Shown here piece after piece: positions 24,214 through 33,661 of a stretch of DNA of 46,070 nt. A program made the translations under genes and the position numbers. Location: contig CACKMK010000008.1 in the NCBI GenBank assembly GCA_902601345.1, forward strand, positions 1-46,070, in the 5' to 3' direction. The number at the start of each line of letters is the position of its first letter. Within the stretch, counting starts at the first letter, position 1. The notes under the pieces are model-generated. The model saw only the letters and a list, made by a program, of their open reading frames with translations. It searched no databases and was not told the DNA's origin. This stretch comes from an uncultured Candidatus Poseidoniales archaeon. GTDB lineage: Archaea > Thermoplasmatota > Poseidoniia > Poseidoniales > Thalassarchaeaceae.

Positions 24214-25500
24214 ATGGGGCACATGAGCAACAGGAAGACGGCCGACAATGTGGTTGAAGCAATAAACGCATCAGGTAGACACTATCGAGATAGCCTACCT
24301 ATGATTGCAAGCGAGAATATCCTCAGTCCGATGGTAAGAAGAGCATGCGACTCGGACCTTCATGGAAGGTATGCCGAGGGACTTCCAAGAAAGAGGTACT
24401 ACCAGGGGTGCGAAGACTTCGACACAATCGAAGAGATTGGTATCGAAAGCGCCAAGCGTGTATTCAACTGCAGGTTCGCGAACATCCAGTCAACATCTGG
24501 CACCAACTCCAATATCGGCTCACTCAAGGCCCTGGCCAAGCCAGGGGACAAGATAACCGCAGTATCAACAGCGGACGGCGGTCATATCTCCCATGCTAGG
24601 ATGGGCGCAGTAGGCCTCCGAGGTCTGGACCTGATCACATACCCATGGGACGAGGAAAGAATGGAGCCAGACATCGATGCCGCTGCATCAATGATCCGCA
24701 AGGAAGAGCCTACAGTAGCCCTATTCGGACAATCCGTCTTCCTATTTCCAACCCCGTTGGAGGAGCTTGCAGAAGCAGCTCATGAGGTTGGTGCGACAGT
24801 GATGTACGACGCTGCACACGTGATGGGCCTTGTCGCTGGCGGACAGTTCCAAGACCCCCTCAGGGAAGGGGCAGACGTGATGACGGGAAGCAGCCACAAG
24901 ACGTTCCCCGGACCTCAGGGAGGTTTCGTAATCTCGGACTCCGAGGACGAGAAGCTCCACCGCCGACTCAATAGCGGCATCTTCCCAGGGGTTTGCTCGT
25001 CTTACCACCTGCACCACGTTGCAGGCAAGGCGATCGCACTATCGGAGTTCGAGGAGTTTGGAGACTCCTATGCCGCAGATATCGTCTCCAATGCACAGGC
25101 ACTAGGGGCGGCACTATCGTCGGAAGGGTTCGAAGTTATAGCAGAGGAGAGGGGATTCACTGCCAGCCACCAAGTGGTAACAAGACACGGGGAGATAGAC
25201 TCTGGGGCTGGCAGAGACGCTGCAGCAACCTTGGAGGAAGCCGGAATAATCACGAACATGAACATGTTACCAGGCGACACAAAGGCGCTCACCCCTAGCG
25301 GACTCAGGCTCGGGACTCCAGAGCTAACCCGAGTGGGAATGAAATCTGGAGAAATGGGGGATGTCGCACGCTTCTTCGCTAGGGCACTCATTGAGGGTGA
25401 GGACCCGTCTTCAGTGAAGGCAGACGTCAGGGAGTTCAAGTCTCAGTTCCAGACCGTGCATTATTGCTTCCAACCAGGCCCGGCATACCCCGGACTGTGA
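24214..25500 (+). CDS. glyA: Serine hydroxymethyltransferase
   Basis: GlyA interconverts serine and glycine with transfer of a one-carbon unit to a folate-type carrier, using PLP. LPMIASENILSP near the N-terminus, RYYQGCEDFDTIE, and the Schiff-base lysine in SSHKTFPGPQGG are all present. At 428 residues it matches archaeal forms. Two starts are possible, ATG 24214 and ATG 24223. It follows the tRNA-Asn gene. Its product links to the glycine cleavage genes upstream, since both exchange glycine and one-carbon units. Confidence 0.95.
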   Translation: MGHMSNRKTADNVVEAINASGRHYRDSLPMIASENILSPMVRRACDSDLHGRYAEGLPRKRYYQGCEDFDTIEEIGIESAKRVFNCRFANIQSTSGTNSNIGSLKALAKPGDKITAVSTADGGHISHARMGAVGLRGLDLITYPWDEERMEPDIDAAASMIRKEEPTVALFGQSVFLFPTPLEELAEAAHEVGATVMYDAAHVMGLVAGGQFQDPLREGADVMTGSSHKTFPGPQGGFVISDSEDEKLHRRLNSGIFPGVCSSYHLHHVAGKAIALSEFEEFGDSYAADIVSNAQALGAALSSEGFEVIAEERGFTASHQVVTRHGEIDSGAGRDAAATLEEAGIITNMNMLPGDTKALTPSGLRLGTPELTRVGMKSGEMGDVARFFARALIEGEDPSSVKADVREFKSQFQTVHYCFQPGPAYPGL

Positions 25501-25540
25501 TTATCCACAACGTATTCAGTCGACACCCCCTGTCCTGTGC

Positions 25541-28500
25541 GTGCGAAGCGCCCGAGCCCTGTCTGCAAGCCTCGTCCTCATACTTCTGTTGCCAGGATGT
25601 ACGACCCCGTTGGGCGTTGACCGGGAAACCGAAGAGATAGACTGCGAGATGGAACCGACCTCGGAGGGATGCTTCGAACCCGCAGTCACAGAGGACGACT
25701 GCATGCCGACCCAAGTATTCACTGGGGAATCGTGCAGGATCATGCTAAGGCCAGAGAAACTAGATTTCGGAACATCCGAAGCAACTCTGCAGATTGGAAC
25801 CGAGATGCAGCAACTGACTCCCGCCTTCTTGGGAGACGCACCCAGGGAATGGGCAATAAATCCTCAACTACCAGATGGGGTAGAAATAGATCTAGAATCG
25901 GGTGTAATATCGGGAACTCCCAACTACGAGGAACCGTCGAGATACTACACGATTATCGCATCTAATGCGGCGGGAATTGCATCTTTCAGAATCCAGATCA
26001 CTGTTCTCCCAATTCCAGTCATTTCTGTGCAACTCCAGTCGCCTGAAATGAATTGCACCATGGGCGAATCATGCCACATGGAGACTCCTTCTTTTTCGGG
26101 AGGAGAGCCGGACCAATGGGTATGCGAACCACCCCTGCCATCAGGACTAACACTCGGACAAGACGGCTCCATATCGGGGATCCCTGACCAGGTTGGGAGT
26201 ACAAACCACACCATCACGGGTTCAAACAATGCGGGTTCAGCATACGCTTCTTTGAACATAACCACGATCCACGCTTCTCCCGACTCCATCGACTATGGGG
26301 GCGAATCATTCACCTCCTCAATAGGTCAACCCATCTCCCTGAGCCCTAGCTCTTCAGGAGGGCAAATTACGGCATGGTCAGTCAATCCGGACCTACCGTC
26401 GGGACTATCAATCAGCCAATCGGGAGTGATTTCTGGCATTCCCAGCGTCTTGCAACCGACAACAGAATACACAATAACTGCCGAGAACTCAGGAGGCTCC
26501 GTAAGCGCGTCAATCCTAATCGAAGTAATCGACCTGCCCGTCTGGGATCTCGAATACTCTCAACAATCATTCGACCTCTCTGTCGGAGACATAATCCGCA
26601 CAAACTATCCTTCATGGGGAGGTGGCAGCCCAACCTCCTGGCATGTCAGTCCCCCCCTCCCCAATGGCTTCCAGATGGATCAGTGGACCGGAGAGATCTC
26701 AGGCACTGCAACCGATTTGCAGGAATGGTCTACTCACACGATATGGGCTAACAACACAGGAGGGGGAGACTTCACAGAAGTTTCCTTCAGGGTTATCGAT
26801 CAGCCCCCAAATCAGATTACATGGGAGATCCAGGAAATCGCTCTAACCTCAAATGAGAGCGCAGTAATCAACTCATACTACTCCGGTCCTACAATAGGAA
26901 GCTGGGAGGTCTCGCCCGCTCTACCATCGGGGCTTCAACTATCTGACGAAGGAACCATCGAAGGAGTCCCGGATTCCAGAACTGATTGGTCTGAATACAC
27001 CATTTGGGGAAATAACTCCGGTGGATCATCGTCTAGCAGCATATGGATAGCAGTCCACGACATCTTAGCTGATCAGAACGACCTTCTCAGGGGGATGGGG
27101 CAGACAAACTGGGGAGGATGGCCATCTCCGATCCTCCCAATAGGGGAGTGGGCATTTCCAGTAGCCTTCTCAGAGGGGGGTTACACATCGCAGATTCCCG
27201 TGATTTCTGCCAGCCACGTTGGAAAGGGGAAAATGATTGGATACGGCCACGAGAGCTGGGTCTACGGCAGCGGCGGAGTTGAGGAGACTGCCTTCTCCCT
27301 AGGGGCCGTGGAGTGGGTTTGCGGAAAACACGCAGATGTCGGACTGGCTTATGGGGCCGGTTTCGAGGGATTCCAAGACGAGCTGGAATCAGATGGCCAC
27401 ACGGTCCACCTTTCCGTTTCTCCTGAAAATCTATCTGGTATCGACTGCCTTCTTGATGAGTTCTGGAACGGCCACGATGACGAGGACAATTCAGCGATCG
27501 TCTCTTTCCTTCAAGATGGAGGTGGCTTGGTGATGGGGGGGCATGCGTGGTATTGGTCGTACTCGAACACGGACCTCTCCCACAATTACCCCGGAAACAA
27601 GATCGCCAAGACAACTGGTCTGTTCGTCTCAAATGCTTGGGGTTACAACGAGGTCGACATGACCGATTCTCCAGACGAGCTTTCCAGGCCCAGAGCCGCG
27701 ATAGAAGCAATCAGAGCCGATAGGATAGACGGAGAATCTCTCTCTATCGAGGATGCCATGATCGCTGACTCGACTCTATCAATCTGTACCGGAGTCGTTT
27801 CCCTAGACTTCCACAACTTCTGGTCATCCCTGAGAAACGTGGTCAACCAGACGGGATGGACGGTGATCGAGTATGGTACATTGTGGGAGGACGTCGGATA
27901 CAATCTCGGCGAGGACCCCGTCGCAGACACCCTCCTCCGTGTAGAGGCTGCCCTGACACAGGGGCTTCCTGCCAGCGAACTGCCATCGCACCCAAGCCAC
28001 GTCGAGTTCCCGGGAGCGGTGCCCCCTGACTCAGCACGCATTACCAAGATGGTCTCGATAGACGGAAATCAGAGCGGACTCCCCTCCAACTTCGGGTACT
28101 CCTCTGCTAGGGCTCACGTCAGGATGACAACGGGAGTATATGCTGCACCGGGCGAGGTCATCTCGGTAACGGTCCCCAGCCACGTCGTGGATTCCGGGAC
28201 CTACATCCTAGTCGGGGCCCATAGCGACAGCCTATGGGGCAAGGATCAGCTCCATCGGCATCCCGACATAGACCGCTGGTGGTTGGTAGATGATGAATCA
28301 ATGGAGGTGGGAAACGCATTCGGAGGAGCCATTTACCTCGCAATAGAGCCAGGTTCTACCCTCGGAACCTTCGAAGCGACTCTATCGAACGCGGTAGAGG
28401 CACCCACCTATGTCCACGGTGACACAGACGTCCAAGACTGGATAGACTTCGCGCGACACTCCCCTGCTCCGTGGGCCGAGATAGCCAGCGACCAATTCAT

Positions 28501-29551
28501 CCTCTCCGTCCCTAGCTACGAAATCAGAGACCTCGACGATCCCGACGACCTGATGGACTGGTGGGACCAGGCTCTTTCGATGGAGCACGAACTCTATGGC
28601 TTCCTACCTTGGCCACGGGTGGAGAGAGCGGTATTCGATGCCCAGATTTCCGCTGGGTGGATGCACTCCGGATACCCGTTCATGGCACACGACCTGAGCG
28701 TCCCCGGGGTGGTAAACGTCTCCCAAATGTCGGAGGAGGGGGATTGGGGCATGTTCCACGAGCTGGGGCACAACCACCAGTGGATGCCCTCCACCCTTCC
28801 TGGAACTACCGAGACCGGATGTAACTTCGCGAGCGTGCATCTAATGGAGGACCTCGTAGGGATCTCAGGGCATGGCGCGATTTCTCTGGAGCAGCGAGAT
28901 TCTAGGACCAGGTCATACTTTGAAAACGGGGCTAACATATCTGACTGGTCTGTGTGGGTCGCACTGGAGACCTTCCTAATGATCAAGGAGGAATGGTCAT
29001 GGTCCGCGATCACAACTGCTCTTTCCGTCTACTACGACCTCCCTGCATCAGAGGTTCCATACACCGGAGAGGAGAAGTTCAATTCCTGGGTCCTACACTT
29101 GTCTAACTCCACAGGAATGAACCTGGCCCCCTATCACGAGGCTTGGGGATTCCCCCTCGACCAGTCGACTTTCGATTCCCTGGATCACCTGCCCGTGTGG
29201 GTGGAAGACCCATTGAGAGGTGATTATTTCGAGTACCCCGCTATCCTTAGGGGCCTACACTCTCCCAGCATATCCGGGACCAGCTCGACAAACCTCTCTT
29301 GGGAGACCTACGATAACGGCACCAACATCACACTGACAGTTTTCTATGGGGAGTCAGATGGCGGTTCGCAGCAATCGGCATGGTCCAATAGCATCGTCCA
29401 CGGAAGTACTGATGTCGGCGCCGACCACATCGAGATAACCGGACTCTCATGCTGTGGAACCGACTACTACGCCAGGATAAGGGCGTCTAACGATGCAGGA
29501 GAGACATGGTTCGGCCCCGTGACGTGGTCGACTGACTACTCGAATGACTGA
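25541..29551 (+). CDS. Large lipoprotein with five Ig-like repeats and a peptidase M60 domain
   Basis: A hydrophobic signal ends in the lipobox LLPGC (C20), so the 1336-residue protein should be lipid-anchored outside. Five Ig-like domains of the putative-Ig (He_PIG) type follow at about 70-510, each with a W-x-x-x-P-x-LP-x-G core and a SG-x-P turn. A glutaminase-like alpha/beta region (about 515-720, with DGGGLVMGGHAWYW) precedes the M60 zinc site, HELGH at residues 1073-1077, with a likely third ligand in TTETGCN. A fibronectin-like domain ends it. M60 enzymes cut O-glycosylated mucin-type proteins. The likely role is degradation of glycoproteins from other organisms. Confidence 0.85.
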   Translation: MRSARALSASLVLILLLPGCTTPLGVDRETEEIDCEMEPTSEGCFEPAVTEDDCMPTQVFTGESCRIMLRPEKLDFGTSEATLQIGTEMQQLTPAFLGDAPREWAINPQLPDGVEIDLESGVISGTPNYEEPSRYYTIIASNAAGIASFRIQITVLPIPVISVQLQSPEMNCTMGESCHMETPSFSGGEPDQWVCEPPLPSGLTLGQDGSISGIPDQVGSTNHTITGSNNAGSAYASLNITTIHASPDSIDYGGESFTSSIGQPISLSPSSSGGQITAWSVNPDLPSGLSISQSGVISGIPSVLQPTTEYTITAENSGGSVSASILIEVIDLPVWDLEYSQQSFDLSVGDIIRTNYPSWGGGSPTSWHVSPPLPNGFQMDQWTGEISGTATDLQEWSTHTIWANNTGGGDFTEVSFRVIDQPPNQITWEIQEIALTSNESAVINSYYSGPTIGSWEVSPALPSGLQLSDEGTIEGVPDSRTDWSEYTIWGNNSGGSSSSSIWIAVHDILADQNDLLRGMGQTNWGGWPSPILPIGEWAFPVAFSEGGYTSQIPVISASHVGKGKMIGYGHESWVYGSGGVEETAFSLGAVEWVCGKHADVGLAYGAGFEGFQDELESDGHTVHLSVSPENLSGIDCLLDEFWNGHDDEDNSAIVSFLQDGGGLVMGGHAWYWSYSNTDLSHNYPGNKIAKTTGLFVSNAWGYNEVDMTDSPDELSRPRAAIEAIRADRIDGESLSIEDAMIADSTLSICTGVVSLDFHNFWSSLRNVVNQTGWTVIEYGTLWEDVGYNLGEDPVADTLLRVEAALTQGLPASELPSHPSHVEFPGAVPPDSARITKMVSIDGNQSGLPSNFGYSSARAHVRMTTGVYAAPGEVISVTVPSHVVDSGTYILVGAHSDSLWGKDQLHRHPDIDRWWLVDDESMEVGNAFGGAIYLAIEPGSTLGTFEATLSNAVEAPTYVHGDTDVQDWIDFARHSPAPWAEIASDQFILSVPSYEIRDLDDPDDLMDWWDQALSMEHELYGFLPWPRVERAVFDAQISAGWMHSGYPFMAHDLSVPGVVNVSQMSEEGDWGMFHELGHNHQWMPSTLPGTTETGCNFASVHLMEDLVGISGHGAISLEQRDSRTRSYFENGANISDWSVWVALETFLMIKEEWSWSAITTALSVYYDLPASEVPYTGEEKFNSWVLHLSNSTGMNLAPYHEAWGFPLDQSTFDSLDHLPVWVEDPLRGDYFEYPAILRGLHSPSISGTSSTNLSWETYDNGTNITLTVFYGESDGGSQQSAWSNSIVHGSTDVGADHIEITGLSCCGTDYYARIRASNDAGETWFGPVTWSTDYSND

Positions 29552-30564
29552 CTCGACCTGAGAAGCCCCTCCAAAGAGAACCATGGAATCGTCCTCTCGT
29601 GAAGCGCTGCCAGAGGAATCCACATTGCCGTATGGATTATGGTAACTGCGAATGCAGGAACCAGTGAAATCCTAGGTTCTCCCTCCATGATCAAAGCCAC
29701 CAGGCCCAGAACCGCGAAGTGTGCAACATAGATACTCAGCGAAAGCCTTCCCGCCGGTTCTAGGAATGAAAGCCTACTACCCATCAACGGATCTCCCCCA
29801 GAAACTTCATTCCCCTCAAGCAACCTTATCAAAAGTACGACTACAGTCGCTGAAACCACCAGGAATGGCATACTAGCAGGGAAGAATGTAAGGACAGCAT
29901 CTCCAGAGGTTAGTGCCCAGTCCACATCCCCGATTACGGACATCACAATTGTAGCCGACGTGGCAATGACTCCCAGAACTATGCCCCTCTCCCTGATTCT
30001 GGCCTCATGGGTGAAGTCGTGGAGCAATGTGCCAAGTATTACGAAGAACATCCAAGGAAAAACTGGGTATGTCCCGTTCCAGAGAAGCCTGGCAAACCAA
30101 TCCTCTACATTCGCAGCATCGACCCGTTCGAACCAACTTAGGTCCTGCCCTGCGTTCCCCCCGAGTATCAGGGGGGAAGCACACAGAGTTAGCATCATCA
30201 GAGACCTAAGGAACTTACTGGTTCTGACAAATACTGGGCATATCGCGGCTGAGATAGCCAGCAGAGTGAGCACTCCTGGAGTGTGCCACTCGAATCTCCC
30301 GCCTCTGTCAACATTAAGGAGAACATTGACAGTGAGCTGGCAAATGCATAGGAGGGCAACTCTAGGAATAATCCACTTTGCCCATTGGTCCGAGGTGTGT
30401 CCATCTTCGGCTCTTCTGGACGCGCTCCTGTACATTCCCCACCCGGAAATGGTGACGAACAGAGGCGCGGCCATCCCTCCAAAAGCAGCAGCGACGAAAG
30501 CCGCTGGGTGACCCACCGTTATCCCTTCAGGAGGGACTATGGCAGCCGTGTGGACCTCTACCAT
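29536..30564 (-). CDS. Multi-pass acyltransferase-like membrane protein, N-terminus frameshifted
   Basis: The protein has about nine hydrophobic segments. The start VEVHTAA, with APLFVTISGWGMYR shortly after and GRLSLSIYVAHFAVLGL near the end, fits the DUF1624/acyltransferase-3 type of multi-pass transferases, which move acyl groups to surface sugars or lipids. ATG 30564 is not the natural start: the frame stays open upstream and encodes HIDRIRAIAVLC, the family's usual first lines. A leaderless ATG at 30646 reaches that sequence if one base is removed from the six-G run at 30618-30623. The full protein would be near 369 residues. It converges on the M60 gene with a 16-base overlap. Confidence 0.65.
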   Translation of the reverse strand: MVEVHTAAIVPPEGITVGHPAAFVAAAFGGMAAPLFVTISGWGMYRSASRRAEDGHTSDQWAKWIIPRVALLCICQLTVNVLLNVDRGGRFEWHTPGVLTLLAISAAICPVFVRTSKFLRSLMMLTLCASPLILGGNAGQDLSWFERVDAANVEDWFARLLWNGTYPVFPWMFFVILGTLLHDFTHEARIRERGIVLGVIATSATIVMSVIGDVDWALTSGDAVLTFFPASMPFLVVSATVVVLLIRLLEGNEVSGGDPLMGSRLSFLEPAGRLSLSIYVAHFAVLGLVALIMEGEPRISLVPAFAVTIIHTAMWIPLAALHERTIPWFSLEGLLRSSQSFE

Positions 30565-30668
30565 GCAGAGAACTGCAATCGCCCTGATCCTGTCTATGTG
30601 GCCTAGCCTCAGAACATCCCCCCGTACGTGCTACTTCGGGGGGCATGGTTCAATGCTTCTGTATGTGT

Positions 30669-30676
30669 GATATAAC
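30669..30676 (-). promoter_or_regulatory. TATA box for the acyltransferase-like gene
   Basis: The minus strand reads GTTATATC. Its centre is 26-27 bases before ATG 30646, the expected distance for a leaderless archaeal transcript. It sits in the gap after the CD36-like gene and supports 30646 as the real start. Confidence 0.5.
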
Positions 30677-30683
30677 TAAGGCG

Positions 30684-33365
30684 TCACTCTTCTTCCAGGC
30701 TCATCATCGATCTTGCTCCGACTCCAATCGAGGCTATCGATGCCACATATAGCGCCGCTATCGCCATGTGAACATAGCTCAGCGGGGCTCCGGCTTCTCC
30801 TCCGAAGTTCGTCCAACCAAACATGCCCATATTGTCGGTTACTTGGGCCCTGTAAGTTGCTGCGTCATCATCACTTATTTCGTTGAAAACGTGTATCTCG
30901 AACACCGGCATCGATTCAGTACTGTTCTCAGATAGATCTGGATTAAGGTTGCCAGGGCCGCGGGTATCCAAGTGGAAAGTTACCTTCACTTTCCCGTACA
31001 TGATCGCGGTTGTAATCGGTTCGACCTTCAGGTCTATGTCCGCGGCAAGGTAGACGGGCAGCGCTCCTGGCAATACATCAACGTAGGATCCCGCACCAAG
31101 CAACTTTCCTTGTATCTGGGAATTAGATGGATCCAATTGTACCTTGTGCTCGACCATATCGATTCCCTTGTACTCGTTTTCGCTACCAACTACCGATGTA
31201 GCTATCGCATACCCTGCGACGTTGAAATTGAATGGGTCATTAGGGGAGGCCAGAGACCCAACGGTCCCCATCAATGAGGTGTCATCATTGCCCGCATGGG
31301 AAGATAACAATCCATTAGCACCGGATTCCCTGTGGGGCGCTCTCCACGTGAGGTGCTCGGTCATACCGTATACCTGACCATCTTCGCAGGGTATGTCATA
31401 CCCCATGAAATCCCCATTTGAGTCATAATCATAATCACAAAGGCCGTTTCCGTCGGAGTTAATGTACCCCTGGGCCATCCTCTGACCCATGGTTTCTCCC
31501 CTTGTGCTCATCTTGTACACCGAGTAGTCTCCCGTGCTGATTCCCCCCGATCCGTAATAGGTTGCATTTGTCTCTAGGCTGGTCCAAGGGAAGATTCCGA
31601 AGAAATCGCTTACAGCATCGTTCCAACCGTATAGCCAACTGCTAATCGGCATGGAGTAGTACGGCGTGTTTCCAGTAACGAAGTTTAGTAGGACGGGCAT
31701 CACAGTGTCGAAGTAGAAATTTGACACCCAATCCCTCAAAGCTGCTGCTTCTTGCATTGTGATTCCGTAAAGATTTGCTACATATTCGTCGTCCCACGTG
31801 TGCTGTATACCTTCGGAATCCGGTAATGTCATTCCAGAGAGTTCACCGTACATGAATAGGCCGCTGAATGAAGTCTTAAGTCCGATTTCTGGATCGTTGA
31901 GAATGAAATCAGATTTTTCCATCGATAGGCCCGAATCTCCAACAAAACTGCCCCTGTTGAGTCCTATGGGTATGTAGATTCCGCCCAGTGGGTCATAATC
32001 GCCGAACGCTGTCAGCCACCATTGATCGGAAACCATCGTACCGTTGCCTCCTGCGAGAATTAGCTCGAATTCAGTAGGCTCTCCTGTAAGTCCGAGGCCC
32101 ACCCAGGGTTCAACATAATTTGCGAGGCTTGAAATCTTTAGCAGATCTAGGTTGTAAGTCGTCATTGCTCCGAAGTAGTCAGAACTCTGAAGTGGCAGTA
32201 GAAGCCCGACAACCATCCCCGGTAGCGGAATCCCGCCGACCTCGAATGACGTCAGAAGGCCAACGCTATCGTTGAACAGGAGATTTTCCAGAGTCCCTGA
32301 ATCTGGTATCAGCAACCCGCTTACTGCGTTAAACCTCTCCTTGAGTTGAGGTGTTTGTGGGTTTATCTCTGCACCGCCTCCATGCCCCGCAAATTTCGGG
32401 GCTACCATGGAATAGATTGCAGCGTCTATCTGAAGGAATTGGGCATTGTCCTTGAAACCGAGAAGGTGTGCCCTAGCGGTAGAGTTCCCTATGCACTCAG
32501 TGAATGGGGCCTCGTCCATACTCAAGCAGGGAGCGCCAAGTCCTGCAACCAAAACGGGACCAATGTCACACGTTATTCCGACGCAGTTTCCATGACCGTC
32601 GTTGGCGTTGTAGAATATACCCTTTACTTCCTCGGCGGTGATATTTCCAATTTCTAGAGGGTGGTCGTAAAGCTCGTCTATACCTAGGGATTGGTAGGTA
32701 CTAACGATTAGTCCTTCCTCGGCTGACATATCGCCGAATCTTCCCCCGCCAGATGCCGCAGCAATGTCTGCAACTTCGTCTGATGCCCATATGCTGGGGG
32801 CCCTGTTGGATAAATCGAACTCGATCATCTGGGCCGCGAACATCGCCTTTGCGAAGATCTCGCCGTATTCTATGCCCTGTCCCATACCAGCGATTCTCTG
32901 GGTGTTCCAAAGGATGTTGATCTGGTTTACTGTGGTGTCTCCTGATACGGATTCTTCCCCCTCCCAAGTGCAATCTTCGCACCATTCGAAGGTCTCGTAT
33001 CCAGAATATGTGATTGAACCCTCGTCGTAGTCATATTCTATGACTTCTCTTGTCGTGTTTTCGTAGTAAATAAAGGGCCCAACTCTCTCATAGGTGGGTT
33101 CCGCTGTCCCAGCGAGTACCTCATCCAGATTTGATACTGAGTTCGCAAAGTAAGCTTTGGTTCCTGAGGAATTAATCCAATCATCGCCGAAATCGACGGT
33201 GTAATCCTGGTTACCATCATCGTCTAAACCATCATAACCGTCGTTTACTGTTTCTTCCACCGTGCCCTCGATTACTCCATCCAGGACCCCAGAAGCCCCG
33301 ACTCCGAAGTTCATCAATAGGAGAATTACTCCAACACTCAATGCAATATTCCCGTTGTTTGCCAT
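30684..33365 (-). CDS. CD36/LIMP-2-like surface protein with two terminal membrane anchors
   Basis: The 893-residue chain has one hydrophobic segment at each end (about 7-25 and 862-882), leaving a large external domain, the topology of the CD36 family. The match is strongest at about 70-120: a NSVSNLDEVLAGT segment, then YERVGPFIYYENT, then SITYSGYETFEW, equal in order to the CD36 N-P-E-x-x-x-G, GPYxYRE and F-x-x-x motifs. GWNDAVSDFFGIFP, YSVYKMSTRGETMG and, before the last anchor, ATYRAQVTDNMGMFGW continue the pattern. CD36 proteins bind lipids and lipoproteins. The protein is about twice their length, with a large insert. Function here is inference. Confidence 0.72.
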   Translation of the reverse strand: MANNGNIALSVGVILLLMNFGVGASGVLDGVIEGTVEETVNDGYDGLDDDGNQDYTVDFGDDWINSSGTKAYFANSVSNLDEVLAGTAEPTYERVGPFIYYENTTREVIEYDYDEGSITYSGYETFEWCEDCTWEGEESVSGDTTVNQINILWNTQRIAGMGQGIEYGEIFAKAMFAAQMIEFDLSNRAPSIWASDEVADIAAASGGGRFGDMSAEEGLIVSTYQSLGIDELYDHPLEIGNITAEEVKGIFYNANDGHGNCVGITCDIGPVLVAGLGAPCLSMDEAPFTECIGNSTARAHLLGFKDNAQFLQIDAAIYSMVAPKFAGHGGGAEINPQTPQLKERFNAVSGLLIPDSGTLENLLFNDSVGLLTSFEVGGIPLPGMVVGLLLPLQSSDYFGAMTTYNLDLLKISSLANYVEPWVGLGLTGEPTEFELILAGGNGTMVSDQWWLTAFGDYDPLGGIYIPIGLNRGSFVGDSGLSMEKSDFILNDPEIGLKTSFSGLFMYGELSGMTLPDSEGIQHTWDDEYVANLYGITMQEAAALRDWVSNFYFDTVMPVLLNFVTGNTPYYSMPISSWLYGWNDAVSDFFGIFPWTSLETNATYYGSGGISTGDYSVYKMSTRGETMGQRMAQGYINSDGNGLCDYDYDSNGDFMGYDIPCEDGQVYGMTEHLTWRAPHRESGANGLLSSHAGNDDTSLMGTVGSLASPNDPFNFNVAGYAIATSVVGSENEYKGIDMVEHKVQLDPSNSQIQGKLLGAGSYVDVLPGALPVYLAADIDLKVEPITTAIMYGKVKVTFHLDTRGPGNLNPDLSENSTESMPVFEIHVFNEISDDDAATYRAQVTDNMGMFGWTNFGGEAGAPLSYVHMAIAALYVASIASIGVGARSMMSLEEE

Positions 33366-33502
33366 AGTTTCACTCAGCCTTCCGAAACGGAACTTAGGAA
33401 TAAAGGATTACACTAGGTTTTGTTTCGAACACTTGCTTACTTCTGATTTACTACCATTGCTTAGATAAGGTTCATTTCGACATTCGCGGACGATAACCTC
33501 GG

Positions 33503-33579
33503 GGACCCGTAGCTCAGTTGGTTAGAGCGCTCGGCTCATAACCGAGTGGTCATCGGTTCAAATCCGGTCGGGTCCACCA
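33503..33579 (+). tRNA. tRNA with anticodon CAT (probably elongator Met)
   Basis: The arms pair: acceptor GGACCCG with CGGGTCC, anticodon stem CTCGG with CCGAG, T stem ATCGG with CCGGT (one G-T pair). The anticodon CAT is at 33537-33539, the discriminator is A, and CCA is encoded at 33577-33579. The first base pair is G-C and the anticodon stem lacks three G-C pairs in a row, so it is not an initiator tRNA. An Ile-CAU tRNA cannot be excluded by eye. Confidence 0.85.
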
Positions 33580-33661
33580 TCAATTGCGACCCCAGATAAT
33601 GACGTATTTCACGCCCGTCCCGGGCGAAGCCTCAAATACGGTCCAAGCAGAGGATTTTGTG

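Noticed and set aside
27087..27710. A 207-codon ORF on the minus strand inside the M60 gene
   Set aside because: It is the shadow of a confident plus-strand gene, is rich in Arg, Pro and Ser as such shadows are, and has no motif or ribosome site.
33503..33579. Initiator tRNA-Met
   Set aside because: The first pair is G-C and the anticodon stem is CTCGG/CCGAG, without the three consecutive G-C pairs of initiators.
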